A model generated the notes under the pieces. The model saw nothing but the letters and a program-made list of their open reading frames with translations, did no database searches and was not told where the DNA came from. Positions 9,540-18,088 of a stretch of 64,000 nucleotides of DNA are shown here, piece by piece; the first letter of the stretch is position 1; each line of letters begins with the position of its first letter. The translations under genes were made by a program, and so were the position numbers. The stretch is from Neisseria bacilliformis (GTDB lineage: Bacteria; Pseudomonadota; Gammaproteobacteria; Burkholderiales; Neisseriaceae). The stretch is from the NCBI RefSeq assembly GCF_014055025.1, contig NZ_CP059571.1:1798001-1862000 (forward strand). Direction: 5' to 3'.

Positions 9540-10184
9540 TCAGCGGTTCAAATCGCGCATATCCTTCCAGCCACGGTTGGTCTGCACCAGCGTAACCGTT
9601 TGATTGTGCGGCTCGCGCAGATGTTCCCACTCCTTGCCGCCCGCCTTAATCAGCTTGTCCGCCCATTTTTCCGGATCAAGTTCGGCCTGATAAGACACTT
9701 CCGACACGGTAAAGCCGTTATCCGGCGTGGGCGTGGTGAACCAGTTGATTTTGCCGATTTTCTGTTTGCCCAAACAGAACAGCGGCCCGCGCGGCGTACC
9801 CCGCGCCTGCTCCATGCCTTTTTCGGTAAGGCGGAACGACACCACCTCCACGGCTTTTTTGCCGCCCTCGACGCGCTCGGCCTCGGCTTTGCGGTAGAAA
9901 CCTTCTTTTTCCAGTATTTCCAACTGCTTGGCGGCGGACTTGTTTATCTCTTTGCCCTCGAAATCGCGGTCGGCGTATTGCAGCAGCGGCTCGCCAACCA
10001 GCGTATTGCGGAAGGCCGGCTGCCCGTCGGGCATCACCACATCCAGCGCGACCGGCAGACAGACATCGCGGCCTTCGCCCGACTGCGCCACGGCTTTTTT
10101 GAAATTGCCCTCGCTGGCTTCCTGGCTGCTGCCGCAGGCGGCAAGCACCAGCGCGGCGGCAAGGGTCAATGCGGTTTTTTTCAT
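9540..10184 (-). CDS. predicted lipoprotein of unknown function
   Basis: 214 aa from the ATG at 10184, which follows an AGGAGAAAAAAC ribosome site. The signal peptide ends in ALVLAAC, so C17 should be lipidated. The mature protein has no motif I recognise. It has charged stretches, an SKxFLPQ-less soluble profile and no further membrane segment. It is divergent from the YffB-like gene at 10310 and convergent with the CoA-transferase. Probably exported and anchored to a membrane. Confidence 0.75.
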   Translation of the reverse strand: MKKTALTLAAALVLAACGSSQEASEGNFKKAVAQSGEGRDVCLPVALDVVMPDGQPAFRNTLVGEPLLQYADRDFEGKEINKSAAKQLEILEKEGFYRKAEAERVEGGKKAVEVVSFRLTEKGMEQARGTPRGPLFCLGKQKIGKINWFTTPTPDNGFTVSEVSYQAELDPEKWADKLIKAGGKEWEHLREPHNQTVTLVQTNRGWKDMRDLNR

Positions 10185-10272
10185 GTTTTTTCTCCTGTAT
10201 GGGAAAGGTTGCGGAAAACGCGCCAAGCATATCGGCAAACGCGCACGCAGGCAACCGACAGCCGCGCTTTGC

Positions 10273-10278
10273 TACAAT
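10273..10278 (+). promoter_or_regulatory. -10 element of the YffB-like gene
   Basis: TACAAT in the context GCTACAATCGCGCC, 32 bp before the ATG at 10310. The same GCTATAATCGCGCC-like context recurs before several genes here. Confidence 0.5.
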
Positions 10279-10309
10279 CGCGCCTTTTCCACACCAGCGA
10301 AAGCCCCTC

Positions 10310-10663
10310 ATGACGGTTTTATACGGCATCCCCAACTGCGACAGCGTGAAAAAAGCCCGCGCCTATCTGGCGGCACACGGCGCGGACTACACCTTTTGCG
10401 ACTTCAAAAAAACACCGCCGACCACTGCGCAGCTCGAAGCCTGGCTCGCCGACATCCCCTTGGACACCCTGCTGAACCGGCGCGGCACGACCTGGCGCAA
10501 ACTCACCCCCGAGCAGCAGGCACAAGCGCAGGAACCCGCCGCCCTCGCCCTGATGGCCGCGCAACCGAGCCTGATCAAACGCCCCGTGCTCGAACACGGC
10601 GGCCGCTTCTACTGCGGCTTTCAGACGGCCTTGTACGACCAACTGTTCGGCACGGGCGGATAA
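10310..10663 (+). CDS. yffB: ArsC/Spx family protein, YffB-like
   Basis: 117 aa. A thioredoxin-fold protein of the ArsC-like family. It begins with the family signature YGIPNCDSVKKAR, with a single cysteine (C10) in the CxxxKKA position, and has the central RGTTWRKL and LIKRPVLE segments. Family members include glutathione-dependent arsenate reductases, but YffB-type proteins have no proven arsenate role, so a general thiol-linked function is safer. The tail FQTALYDQLF encodes a DUS in frame (around 10620). The upstream extension of the frame lacks family similarity, so the ATG at 10310 is preferred. Confidence 0.85.
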   Translation: MTVLYGIPNCDSVKKARAYLAAHGADYTFCDFKKTPPTTAQLEAWLADIPLDTLLNRRGTTWRKLTPEQQAQAQEPAALALMAAQPSLIKRPVLEHGGRFYCGFQTALYDQLFGTGG

Positions 10664-10687
10664 ACGCGCAGGCCGCGCCAAACATTG

Positions 10688-10719
10688 AGGCCGTCTGAAA
10701 ACGCAGTTTCAGACGGCCT
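10688..10719. terminator. DUS hairpin terminator
   Basis: Inverted AGGCCGTCTGAAA pair with a 6-base loop between the convergent YffB-like and GNAT genes. Confidence 0.75.
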
Positions 10720-10738
10720 GTTTTGTTTTGCGCGGCGT

Positions 10739-11221
10739 TCACAGCCGTTTGCGCATCAGCTCGCATTCCACTTTCACCGTCGGGTTGAGCGGCAGAACGG
10801 CCTTGCCCAGCGAGTCGTAGCCGTTGAGCAGGTAGAAGCTGACCGAGTTGGTGGAGGCGTAGAGTTTCAAAAAGGCGAAACCGGCGCAGGCGGCGCGTTC
10901 TTCCGCCTTGTGCAGCAGCGCGGTGCCGAGGCCCTGGTTGTGCATGAAGGGGTGGACGTAGAGCGCGTCGAGCTGCGCCTCTTTCAAATCGATCTGCACA
11001 AAACCCTGGATGTGGCCTTTGAACTCGGCCACCCACAGCTCGCGTTTGGGGTCGGCCAGGGTTTCAAGGTAGCTTTCGGGCGCAAGCAGCGCGCTCCATG
11101 CTTCGAGCACGGTTTGGTCGTAGCTTTTGCGGCAGGTGTACTGCACGGCGTATTCGTGGACGTGGTGGATGTCGGCGCAGTCGGCCGGGGCGGCGGGACG
11201 CAATACGGTGAGGATGGGCAT
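10739..11221 (-). CDS. GNAT family N-acetyltransferase
   Basis: 160 aa. The acetyl-CoA-binding motif A is seen as VHPFMHNQGLGTALL at about 107-121, followed by the FLKLYAS strand and the FYLLNGYDS motif B of the GNAT fold. It transfers an acetyl group from acetyl-CoA to an amine; substrate unknown. A TATAAT -10 element (11266-11271, reverse strand) precedes it. It is a single gene. Confidence 0.85.
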   Translation of the reverse strand: MPILTVLRPAAPADCADIHHVHEYAVQYTCRKSYDQTVLEAWSALLAPESYLETLADPKRELWVAEFKGHIQGFVQIDLKEAQLDALYVHPFMHNQGLGTALLHKAEERAACAGFAFLKLYASTNSVSFYLLNGYDSLGKAVLPLNPTVKVECELMRKRL

Positions 11222-11265
11222 GGCGTATCCTGTGGGCGGAACTCGGGAGAAACGGGAAGGCGGCG

Positions 11266-11271
11266 ATTATA
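11266..11271 (-). promoter_or_regulatory. -10 element of the GNAT gene
   Basis: Reverse-strand TATAAT in the context CCGCTATAATCGCC, about 45 bp upstream of the start codon. Confidence 0.45.
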
Positions 11272-11555
11272 GCGGATAAAGGCGTGCCACCGCCCTGCCC
11301 TGCGGCGAGAGGCCGTCTGAAAAATGCGGAACGCACGCAGTTTGCGGGATTGGCGGTAAACGCACGGATTTGTTGCGGGGCATGGAACGCGTGCGTCGCC
11401 GGGGCAACACACCCTACCTTAGAGGCCGTCTGAAAAATGTGAAATGCACGCCCTGCATCACAGCGAATCCGTGTGTTTGCCGAAAACGGCGGCCGCGTGT
11501 TTTATCATGCGGGCATCCGAGACCGCGTGCGTGGCTGCGCCACACACCCTGCGAA

Positions 11556-11609
11556 AGGCCGTCTGAAATCGGTTTTGGCTGCGCCGAAACTGCGTTTTCA
11601 GACGGCCTC
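11556..11609. terminator. DUS hairpin, probable purK terminator
   Basis: AGGCCGTCTGAAA and its complement about 28 bases apart, 21 bp past the purK stop codon on the minus strand. Confidence 0.6.
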
Positions 11610-11630
11610 TATGATTGTGCAAACAGCCGC

Positions 11631-12770
11631 TTACAGCAGGCCGTGCAGCTTTTGCGCTTTATCCAGCGCGGTGGCGGCATCGTCGGCCAGCACGGTGAAA
11701 TGCCCCATTTTGCGGCCTTTGCGCGCGGCTTTTTTGCCGTACAGGTGCAGATGGACGCGGGGCTCGCTTTGCAGCGGCTGCCAGTTCGGTTCGCTGCCGT
11801 CTGCGCCCCACACGTCGCCCAAAATATTCGCCATGCAGCAGGGAGAAAACAGTTTGGTGTCGGCGGGCGGCAGGCCGCACATCAGGCGCACTTGTTGCTG
11901 GAACTGGCTGGCGGCGCAGGCGTCGATGGTGTGGTGGCCGGAATTGTGCGGGCGCGGCGCGATTTCGTTGACGACCAATTCATGCGCGTCGCCGACGACG
12001 AACATTTCCACCGCCAGCACGCCCACATAGTCCAATTCGTGCGCCAGCCGCACCGCCATCTGCCGCGCTTGGGCGCAAATGTCCGCGTTCAAACGGGCGG
12101 GCACGATGGAATAGGCCAGAATGCCGTTTTCGTGGATGTTTTCCGCCGGGTCGTAAGTCTGCACGTTGTCGGCGTTCAGACGACAGACGACCACGGAAAT
12201 TTCGCCGCGCAAATCCACCGTTTTTTCCAGCACGCACGCCACGCCGCCCAGCTCGGCAAACGCGGCTTTGGCCTCATCGACCGTGTTCACGCGGATTTGG
12301 CCTTTGCCGTCGTAGCCCAGCGTGGCGGTTTTCAAGATGCCCGGCAGCAACGCCGCGCTTGCGTCGCCGAGGTCGTCGGCAACACGGACGGCCTGATACG
12401 GCGCGGTCTGCAAACCGGCGGCGCGGATGCGCTCTTTTTCCAAAATGCGGTTTTGCGCCACGGCCACGCAGTCGCCGCTTGGGGAAACAACCGTATGTTG
12501 CGCGAGCAGGCGCATCGCGTCGGCGTTGACGTTTTCAAACTCGGTGGTTACGGCGGCGCACTCGGCCAATTCGGCGAGCGCGGCGGCATCGTCGAACGGC
12601 GCGCACAAATGGCGGTCGGCAAATGCGGCGGCGGGCGCGTCGGGGTCGGGGTCGAGCACGGTTACGCGGTAGCCCATGGTTTTGGCGGCGAGGGCAAACA
12701 TGCGGCCGAGCTGGCCGCCGCCGAGGATGCCGAGCATGGCGGGGGGGAGGATGGGGAGGGTCGGTTTCAT
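11631..12770 (-). CDS. purK: N5-carboxyaminoimidazole ribonucleotide synthase
   Basis: 379 aa, usual length for PurK. It uses ATP and bicarbonate to carboxylate aminoimidazole ribonucleotide in purine synthesis. The N-terminal nucleotide-binding loop ILGGGQLGRM (about 14-23), the ATP-grasp segment LKTATLGYDGKGQ and the metal-binding NEIAPRPHNSGH motif are all present. purE is not adjacent in this window. It is transcribed alone and is separated from trpE by a DUS hairpin. Confidence 0.95.
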   Translation of the reverse strand: MKPTLPILPPAMLGILGGGQLGRMFALAAKTMGYRVTVLDPDPDAPAAAFADRHLCAPFDDAAALAELAECAAVTTEFENVNADAMRLLAQHTVVSPSGDCVAVAQNRILEKERIRAAGLQTAPYQAVRVADDLGDASAALLPGILKTATLGYDGKGQIRVNTVDEAKAAFAELGGVACVLEKTVDLRGEISVVVCRLNADNVQTYDPAENIHENGILAYSIVPARLNADICAQARQMAVRLAHELDYVGVLAVEMFVVGDAHELVVNEIAPRPHNSGHHTIDACAASQFQQQVRLMCGLPPADTKLFSPCCMANILGDVWGADGSEPNWQPLQSEPRVHLHLYGKKAARKGRKMGHFTVLADDAATALDKAQKLHGLL

Positions 12771-12807
12771 GGTTCGGTCTTTATTGCAAAATCAATATGT
12801 TTTCAAA

Positions 12808-12848
12808 TTTCAGACGGCCTCTTGACGGATTGGAGGCCGTCTGAAAAC
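12808..12848. terminator. DUS hairpin between trpE and purK
   Basis: TTTCAGACGGCCT and AGGCCGTCTGAAAA inverted pair upstream of purK and downstream of trpE on the minus strand. It probably ends trpE transcription. Confidence 0.6.
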
Positions 12849-12886
12849 GCGGCTTCGGCGCAGCCGAAACGGGGCAGGCAAGGTGT

Positions 12887-14362
12887 TCAGCTGTCCAACC
12901 CCTCCTGCACCATCTGAGCGGCGCGGATGACGGCGCGGGCTTTGTTTTGGGTTTCCTGCCATTCGGCTTCTTCGTCGGAGTCGGCGACGATGCCGGCGCC
13001 GCTTTGTACGTAGAGGGTGCCGTTTTTGATGACGGCGGTGCGGATGGCGATGGCGAGATCCATGTCGTTGTTGAAGCCCCATACGCCGACGGCGCCGCCG
13101 TAGATGCCGCGTTTTTCGGGTTCGAGTTCTTCGATGATTTCGAGGGCGCGGACTTTGGGTGCGCCGGAGAGGGTGCCGGCGGGGAAGGTGGCGGCGAGGA
13201 TGTCGGTGTTGTTCATGCCGTTTTTCAGGCTGCCTTCGACGTTGGAGACGATGTGCATGACGTGGGAGTATTTTTCGATGGCCATTTTGTCGGTTACGCG
13301 CACGCTGCCGGTTTGGCTGATGCGGCCGACGTCGTTGCGGCCGAGGTCGATGAGCATGACGTGTTCGGCGGTTTCTTTTTCGTCGGCCAGAAGTTCGGCG
13401 GCGTTGGCGGCGTCTTGTTCGGGGGTAGCGCCGCGCACGCGGGTGCCGGCGATGGGGCGGACGATGACGGTGTCGCGCTCGCGCCGCACGAGGATTTCGG
13501 GCGAGGAGCCGACGATGTGGAAGTCGCCGAAGTCGTAGTAAAACAGGTAGGGCGAGGGGTTGAGGGTGCGCAGGGCGCGGTAGAGGTGCAGGGGTTTGTC
13601 GGTGTAGGGCAGGCTTATGCGCTGGCTGGGGACGACCTGCATACAGTCGCCGTCGAGGATGTATTGGCGGATGCGGCGGACGTATTCTTTGTAGCGTGCT
13701 TCGCCGGTGTGGTGTTGCGGCTCGGTTTGGGCGCTGCCCAGCGAGAGGGGGATGGCGACGCTCTGGCGCAGTTGTTCGCGCAGGGTTTCGAGGCGGGCGC
13801 GGGTGCGTTCGTAGGCTTCGGGTTCGGCGGGGTCGGCATAGGCGATGAGGTAGATTTTGCCGGTGAGGTTGTCTACGACGGCCAGCTCTTGGGAGAGCAT
13901 GAGGAAGATGTCGGGGGTGCCCAGGGGGTCGGCTTTTTGGGGGTGTTTGAGGCGGCGGGCGAGGTGTTCGAAGCTGTATATGGTCTCGTGGCCGAAGTAG
14001 CCGGCCAGGCCGCCGGTGAAGCGGGGGAGCTGGGGGATTTCGGGGGTGCGGAAGCTGTCGTGGAAGGCTTGGATGTATTGCAGGGGGTTGCCCTCGACGG
14101 TTTCGACGGGCTGATGGTTGCGGTAGAGGGTGGTGCGGCCGTCGGCAACTTGGATGTAGGTGTGGCAGGGCAGGCCGATGAAGGAGTAGCGGCCGAAGCG
14201 TTCGCCGCCGACGACGGATTCGAGCAGGTAGGTGTAGGGCTGGTTGGCGAGTTTGAGGTAGAGGGAGAGGGGGGTGTCAAGATCGGCCAGCAGTTCCTGC
14301 ACCAGCGGGATGCGGTTGCAGCCTGCGGCGGCGTGGGCGAGAAATTGGGATTTGGTGATCAT
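12887..14362 (-). CDS. trpE: anthranilate synthase component I
   Basis: 491 aa from the ATG at 14362 ([10 protein letters not shown]); the frame stays open further upstream through a repeat but without TrpE similarity. It converts chorismate to anthranilate, the first step of tryptophan synthesis. The N-terminal [18 protein letters not shown] segment carries the feedback (Ser-type) site. The catalytic half has [20 protein letters not shown], RPIAGTRxRG, [26 protein letters not shown] and YGGAVG. No trpG neighbour is visible. No leader peptide or tandem Trp codons are evident upstream. Confidence 0.95.
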   Translation of the reverse strand: MITKSQFLAHAAAGCNRIPLVQELLADLDTPLSLYLKLANQPYTYLLESVVGGERFGRYSFIGLPCHTYIQVADGRTTLYRNHQPVETVEGNPLQYIQAFHDSFRTPEIPQLPRFTGGLAGYFGHETIYSFEHLARRLKHPQKADPLGTPDIFLMLSQELAVVDNLTGKIYLIAYADPAEPEAYERTRARLETLREQLRQSVAIPLSLGSAQTEPQHHTGEARYKEYVRRIRQYILDGDCMQVVPSQRISLPYTDKPLHLYRALRTLNPSPYLFYYDFGDFHIVGSSPEILVRRERDTVIVRPIAGTRVRGATPEQDAANAAELLADEKETAEHVMLIDLGRNDVGRISQTGSVRVTDKMAIEKYSHVMHIVSNVEGSLKNGMNNTDILAATFPAGTLSGAPKVRALEIIEELEPEKRGIYGGAVGVWGFNNDMDLAIAIRTAVIKNGTLYVQSGAGIVADSDEEAEWQETQNKARAVIRAAQMVQEGLDS

Positions 14363-14419
14363 GGCGGGTCTTTTCTTTCGGTGGTTGGACGGGGTTTCAG
14401 GCTGCTTTGAGGCCGTCTG

Positions 14420-14575
14420 AAATCCGCCCCCTCTCCCGCTTGCGGGGGAGGGCTGGGGTGGGGGCGGTTGCGGCTTGGGCGGCGTTTTCGGCGCGGCGGC
14501 CAAGCGGTTCGGCGAACCGCTACCTCCTCCCCGACCCTCCCCCGCGCGGGCGCAGGGGAGAGAGATGGGGAATGG
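14420..14575. repeat. inverted CTCTCCCGC...GGGGAGGG repeat pair upstream of trpE
   Basis: Two GC-rich blocks in inverted orientation (CCCTCTCCCGCTTGCGGGGG at about 14431 and CCTCCCCCGCGCGGGCGCAG at about 14535) flank about 70 bp. The pattern resembles common proteobacterial intergenic palindromes with the CTCCCxxGxxxGGGAGAGG theme. No coding role is supported. Confidence 0.55.
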
Positions 14576-14604
14576 CGGGCGTGGTTGTTTTGGCCTCGCA
14601 AGCC

Positions 14605-14769
14605 TAGGGTCTGTTGACATTCAGCTTTGCGGCGGTATTTTTGGTCAAAATCCGCGCCTGCCGCGTCAAAAATGCTCGCAAGATGTCCAATCTTGCTGTG
14701 CTTTTTTCCTTGCAGGCACGAATTTTTTCTCAAAAAACCGTCTCGCAAGCTGATTGTCAACAGACTCTA
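14605..14769. mobile_element. MITE-like inverted-repeat element, copy C (165 bp)
   Basis: Starts TAGGGTCTGTTGACATTCAG and ends with the complement TTGTCAACAGACTCTA. Its interior (GGTCAAAATCCGCGCCTGCC) matches copy D at 16619 but not copies A and B, so two subfamilies share the same ends. There is no ORF. Its right end supplies the stop codon of the small gene at 14767-14871. Confidence 0.75.
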
Positions 14770-14871
14770 CTGTATCGCATATAAATACATCAGTGCGATA
14801 AAACAGCACAGGGCAAACGCGAGCAGGCCCCATTTCCAAATCAAGGTATCAATCAGCATCAGCCATTTCAT
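14767..14871 (-). CDS. small single-span membrane protein, 34 aa
   Basis: The start at 14871 is supported by a strong AAGGAGATAAGCAA ribosome site. The product (MKWLMLIDTLIWKWG then a hydrophobic run to LMYLYAIQ) has one membrane span at about 15-32. The TAG stop lies inside the terminal bases of MITE-like copy C, so the original gene may have been longer and been cut by that insertion. No family recognised. Confidence 0.45.
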   Translation of the reverse strand: MKWLMLIDTLIWKWGLLAFALCCFIALMYLYAIQ

Positions 14872-14919
14872 TTGCTTATCTCCTTGTACCGGTTTTCCTT
14901 TTAACGCAAGGCGGCGGTT

Positions 14920-14931
14920 TTCAGGCTGCCT
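14920..14931 (-). repeat. Kingella-type DUS (AGGCAGCCTGAA)
   Basis: Exact reverse-strand AGGCAGCCTGAA, the AG-kingDUS dialect, not the host AG-DUS. It lies just before a near-match of the host DUS. Confidence 0.6.
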
Positions 14932-15036
14932 TTTAGGCCGTCTGGAAGGTGTGTAGAGCGGGTCTTGACCCACCGTTTTCATCTGTATCGGCATGGTGGG
15001 TCAAGACCCACCATGCGAGGCCGTCTGAAAACGGGT

Positions 15037-15477
15037 TCAGAACAGCCGCTGTTTTTCGCGGTTGATTTCAAAGCCGTGGCCGTTTTGGTTGGCGCACCGG
15101 ATGCCGCTTGGGCGGACGCTGCACTGCCAGCCTTTTCCTTTGACAGTTTCGCCTTTGATTTTGCCGAGCAGGCCGAGGCCGTCGGGGTGGTCGGGGATGG
15201 TGCAGAGCACGCGGGCGCGGCCGGTTTCGCGCAGGATGAACATCGCGCCCTGTTCGCAGTATTCGGGGTTGGCGGTGTCGGAAGCGGCGGCATCGTCGGC
15301 ATAGCGGGCGAGGCGGGTGCGGCCGGCAAGGGTGCAGAATACGCCGTATTCGGGATGGACGCCGAGGTCGTTGTCGCCCAGGCAGCTGATGCCGCCGCCG
15401 GGGGCGTCGAAGATTTCTATCGCGCAGGCGGGGGCGGCGGCAAGGGCGGCGGCGAGTATCAGGGCTTGGGGTTTCAT
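15037..15477 (-). CDS. predicted secreted protein of unknown function
   Basis: 146 aa with a clear signal peptide (MKPQALILAAALAAAPACA, cleavage after about residue 19). The mature part has six or more cysteines spaced along it (ISCLGD, FCTLAG, YCEQGA, LCTIPD, WQCSV, IRCANQ), which suggests disulfides in the periplasm. No domain that I can name with confidence. It lies downstream of and in the same direction as the secreted protein at 15540-16508, with about 60 bp between them, so they may be cotranscribed. Confidence 0.7.
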   Translation of the reverse strand: MKPQALILAAALAAAPACAIEIFDAPGGGISCLGDNDLGVHPEYGVFCTLAGRTRLARYADDAAASDTANPEYCEQGAMFILRETGRARVLCTIPDHPDGLGLLGKIKGETVKGKGWQCSVRPSGIRCANQNGHGFEINREKQRLF

Positions 15478-15529
15478 GTCGGCTCTTTCATTGGGCGGGG
15501 TGGGGTTTTCACTTTGGTGAGGCGGGTTT

Positions 15530-15541
15530 TCAGGCTGCCTT
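15530..15541 (-). repeat. Kingella-type DUS (AGGCAGCCTGAA)
   Basis: Exact reverse-strand AG-kingDUS between two minus-strand secreted-protein genes. Confidence 0.6.
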
Positions 15542-16508
15542 ATTTGTAGGCGAACTGGTAACGCTGGGTTTTCGCGTCCCAGCGGAAGGTAACGCGCTCA
15601 CGCCGGTTTTTGCCGCTCTGGCGCAGGATGATGTCGCGGTAGCCTGCGTGCGGCTTTCCCATTACCAGCACGCTTGCGTTTTCGAAGAGGTGGTGTTGGC
15701 GGGTGCCGTCGTTGTTCCATTCGCCTGCGGTGTCGGAAAATGCGTACACGGTGACGGTGAGCACGGGTTGGAGCCGCCCGCCGATGACGGCAAACAGGCT
15801 GACGGCCTGGTTGTATGCGCCGCCGCCGCTGTATGCGACCTGTGCGCCGATGCGCAGGCCGAAGGCGCGGGTGGCGGGGTTGAGTTGGTAGGGGGCGAAG
15901 TCGTAGCGGACGAGTTCGCCGGCAACGGTGCTGCCGTGGTCGTCGGCCAGCGAGAAGCCGGTTGCGCGTCCTTCGCGTTCGGCTTTGCTGCGCAGGCCGG
16001 CGGCGCGGGCGTATTCGCCTTCGGAATAAGCGTCGGCGGTGTTTTCGATATGGGGCGCGGCGGCGGGGACGTAGCGGCCGTTTTCCTGTTTGAGCACGGC
16101 GACGACGGCGGTGTAGGCGGCGCGGTCTTGGTAGAAATCGGCGCAGGTCTGTTTGCCGTCGGGCTGTGCGTCGGCGGGGTCGATGGGGACAAGCGCGGTG
16201 CAGGCGGTGGCAATGTAGTGTCCGGGGTTGCCGCGCCAGGGCTGGATGTCGAGGAAGTTCCAGCGCAGGTTTTGCAGTTCGGCGGGGATGACGGCGTTCA
16301 GGATTTCCCGCGCCTCTGCGCTGTTCAAATCCAGCGGTTTGAAGGCGGGCGGCGGGCTGATGCCGGACATTTGGTCGTCGTAAAAGGTGCGGCCTTCTTG
16401 GCTTTTGATGACGCCGCGCACTTGGTCGAGCGATCGGACGCGGGTGTCTTCGGCGTGGGCGGGCAGGGCGAGGGCGGCGAGGAGGAGGGGGAAGATCGGG
16501 CGGGGCAT
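15540..16508 (-). CDS. predicted periplasmic protein of unknown function
   Basis: 322 aa from the ATG at 16508, chosen because a signal peptide (MPRPIFPLLLAALALPAHA) begins there; the longer frame upstream only reads through MITE-like copy D. The mature protein is soluble, with two cysteines near TACTAL and KQTCADFY and a beta-rich C-terminal half ending in RFRWDAKTQRYQF-like sequence. No known family recognised. It may form a unit with the secreted gene downstream at 15037. Confidence 0.7.
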   Translation of the reverse strand: MPRPIFPLLLAALALPAHAEDTRVRSLDQVRGVIKSQEGRTFYDDQMSGISPPPAFKPLDLNSAEAREILNAVIPAELQNLRWNFLDIQPWRGNPGHYIATACTALVPIDPADAQPDGKQTCADFYQDRAAYTAVVAVLKQENGRYVPAAAPHIENTADAYSEGEYARAAGLRSKAEREGRATGFSLADDHGSTVAGELVRYDFAPYQLNPATRAFGLRIGAQVAYSGGGAYNQAVSLFAVIGGRLQPVLTVTVYAFSDTAGEWNNDGTRQHHLFENASVLVMGKPHAGYRDIILRQSGKNRRERVTFRWDAKTQRYQFAYK

Positions 16509-16954
16509 GGCGGGTTTCCGGTGGGTGAAAGGGCGGGGGGATGGGTAAAACGTATTCTCGGATTCTTTGCCGGACGCATTTCGGCCGCGCGAAGCCGCGC
16601 TTTCAGACGGCCTGTACGCAGGGTCCGTTGACATTCGGCCTGCGACGGTGTTTTTGGTAAAAATCCACGCCTGCCGCGTCAAAAATGCCAGCAGGTGTCC
16701 GACCTTGCTGCGTTTTTTTTTCTTGCATACGCGGATTTTTCCTCAAAAAACCGCTGCGCAAGCTGAGTATCAGCAGACCCTAGTGTTAAGAATCGTGAAA
16801 ATTATAGCAGTTTAATCCGTATCGGATAAAGAGGCCGCCCCGCCGGTACGCCTGCGGAGCATAAACGCGGGTATGGCGTTTCTGAAAAACGGGCATAAGT
16901 AACAAAAAAGGTGCTGTATTTAGAGAAGGTGTGCAGTAAGTAACAAAAAAGGTG
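16509..16954. other. gene-free stretch: MITE-like copy D and left end of the IS
   Basis: Holds a single DUS, MITE-like copy D (16619-16782), about 100 bp of unassigned sequence, the 8-bp target repeat at 16884-16891 and the left end of the IS256-like element. Confidence 0.6.
16619..16782. mobile_element. MITE-like inverted-repeat element, copy D (164 bp)
   Basis: Starts CAGGGTCCGTTGACATTCGG and ends GTATCAGCAGACCCTA. The interior matches copy C (14605-14769). More diverged at its ends than copies A and B, so probably older. It lies about 110 bp upstream of the periplasmic protein gene that starts at 16508. Confidence 0.7.
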
Positions 16955-17955
16955 CTACCCATCATCAGAAATAGAGAAATAATCTTTAATAAACTTTATC
17001 TTGTTGGCTTTACTCATGCCGTGATGACATTCTAAATGTCGCTTTAACCCGGCGAATGCCCTATCAAGCAGGTTGGTGGTGTTTTGGATATTCAAATTGG
17101 GATACTCCTCAAACACAAACAAATTGCCCATGTTCCGTTTCAGGCTGAAATAGGCGCTGCGCAGTCTTGGGTGGGCGTGGTGGGATCTGCCCGTTTCCGG
17201 GTTTCTCGTGCGTTCGTTCAAGAAGTCTTTGTGCCGTTCGAACCAGGCTTTCAGGCTGCTTTCAAAGTCGGCTCTGCGGCTACTTTTCAGGCTTAACGCC
17301 AAATACCACAGCTCTTTGCCCGCTGCCGTTTGCGGGTTGCGCGTCAGGTAGCGGCCGACGGTTTTGACTTGGTGAAAGTGGCAAAGTTGCACGGGAATAT
17401 CGGGAAATAACTGCGGCAAACCTTTACGACCGTCGCAGACGATGCTTTGTATTTCAATGCCTTTGGCTTTCAGGCTGCCTATGGCTTGGGCATAAAGGGC
17501 GTTGGTTTCGTTTTTAACTTCGGTAACAGAAAGCGCTTTGCCGCTGATACTGTCGAACAGAACCATGACGCCGAAACGGTGCCCGAAGTAGGTAGTGTCC
17601 ATCACGACGTTAGCGCATTTGAGCGCGGCAAACTGTGCCTTGGGCGCTGCCTTTTTGAGATGGCGCAGGATGGTTTGGCGGCTGCATCCGTAGGCGGCGG
17701 CAAGCTGTACGGCGGTTTGCTTGCCTGCGGTGTAGGCTAGCCATAGTGATTGTGGGTTCATCCGTCTGCCGCCGACAAAACGCCGGCTGCAATCATGACA
17801 TTTGTACTGCTGTTTGCCGTTTTGTCTGCCGTTCTTTTTGACCTGTTTTGAGCCGCAGAAAAAGCATTTTTTGTGTTCAAAACCTTTGACTCCGCTTAAA
17901 GCCTTGCAGCATAAGGCTTGCAGCGGGTTGTAGCACCTTTTTTGTTACTTATGCC
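16892..17955 (-). mobile_element. insertion sequence, IS256-like (variant with zinc-binding N terminus)
   Basis: 1064 bp bounded by 24-bp perfect terminal inverted repeats that start GGCATAAGTAACAAAAAAGG. An 8-bp direct repeat GAAAAACG flanks it (16884-16891 and 17956-17963), the size usual for IS256 and IS1595 elements. The left end carries a second internal copy of the repeat core (AGTAACAAAAAAGGTGCT at 16898 and again at 16938). Confidence 0.85.
16955..17761 (-). CDS. transposase, IS256-like with N-terminal zinc ribbon; start codon unclear
   Basis: The ATG at 17761 gives 268 aa, with a helix-turn-helix (YGCSRQTILRHLKK) and a DDE-type core (MDTTYFGHRF with the first Asp, VCDGRKGLPQLF with the second, and the CHFHQV element typical of IS256/Mutator-like enzymes). 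The frame continues upstream without a stop to about 17937 and encodes a zinc ribbon (KCFFCGSK and YKCHDCSRRF), clearly part of the protein. That extension contains no ATG, GTG or TTG, only CTG, so the true start is missing or non-standard. The stop codon lies within the inner terminal-repeat copy. An exact AG-kingDUS sits inside the gene (17469-17480). It may be inactive. Confidence 0.75.
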   Translation of the reverse strand: MNPQSLWLAYTAGKQTAVQLAAAYGCSRQTILRHLKKAAPKAQFAALKCANVVMDTTYFGHRFGVMVLFDSISGKALSVTEVKNETNALYAQAIGSLKAKGIEIQSIVCDGRKGLPQLFPDIPVQLCHFHQVKTVGRYLTRNPQTAAGKELWYLALSLKSSRRADFESSLKAWFERHKDFLNERTRNPETGRSHHAHPRLRSAYFSLKRNMGNLFVFEEYPNLNIQNTTNLLDRAFAGLKRHLECHHGMSKANKIKFIKDYFSISDDG

Positions 17956-18005
17956 GAAAAACGGATTGCGCGCCTGCGGGGCGGCGGGCGGGGCGGAAAA
18001 AACGG

Positions 18006-18041
18006 AAAGGCCGTCTGAAAAGTGTTTTTCAGACGGCCTTT
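18006..18041. terminator. DUS hairpin, murA terminator
   Basis: AAAGGCCGTCTGAAAA and its complement around a 5-base loop, about 50 bp past the murA stop on the minus strand. Confidence 0.7.
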
Positions 18042-18088
18042 TTGCCGTGTGTTTCAAACGCCGTGCCGTTGCGGCGGCCGCAGAAGAT

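Larger units (their letters stand above)
11222..11630. repeat. gene-free stretch with DUS and GCGTGCGTCGCC / GTGGCTGCGCCAC palindromes
   Basis: No gene seen. It contains the GNAT promoter, single DUS at about 11310 and 11422, palindromes of the CGCGTGCGTCGCC...ACACCCTAC type at about 11388-11418 and of the CGCGTGCGTGGCTGCGCCAC type at about 11523-11552, and a DUS inverted pair at 11556-11609 that probably terminates purK. Confidence 0.65.
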
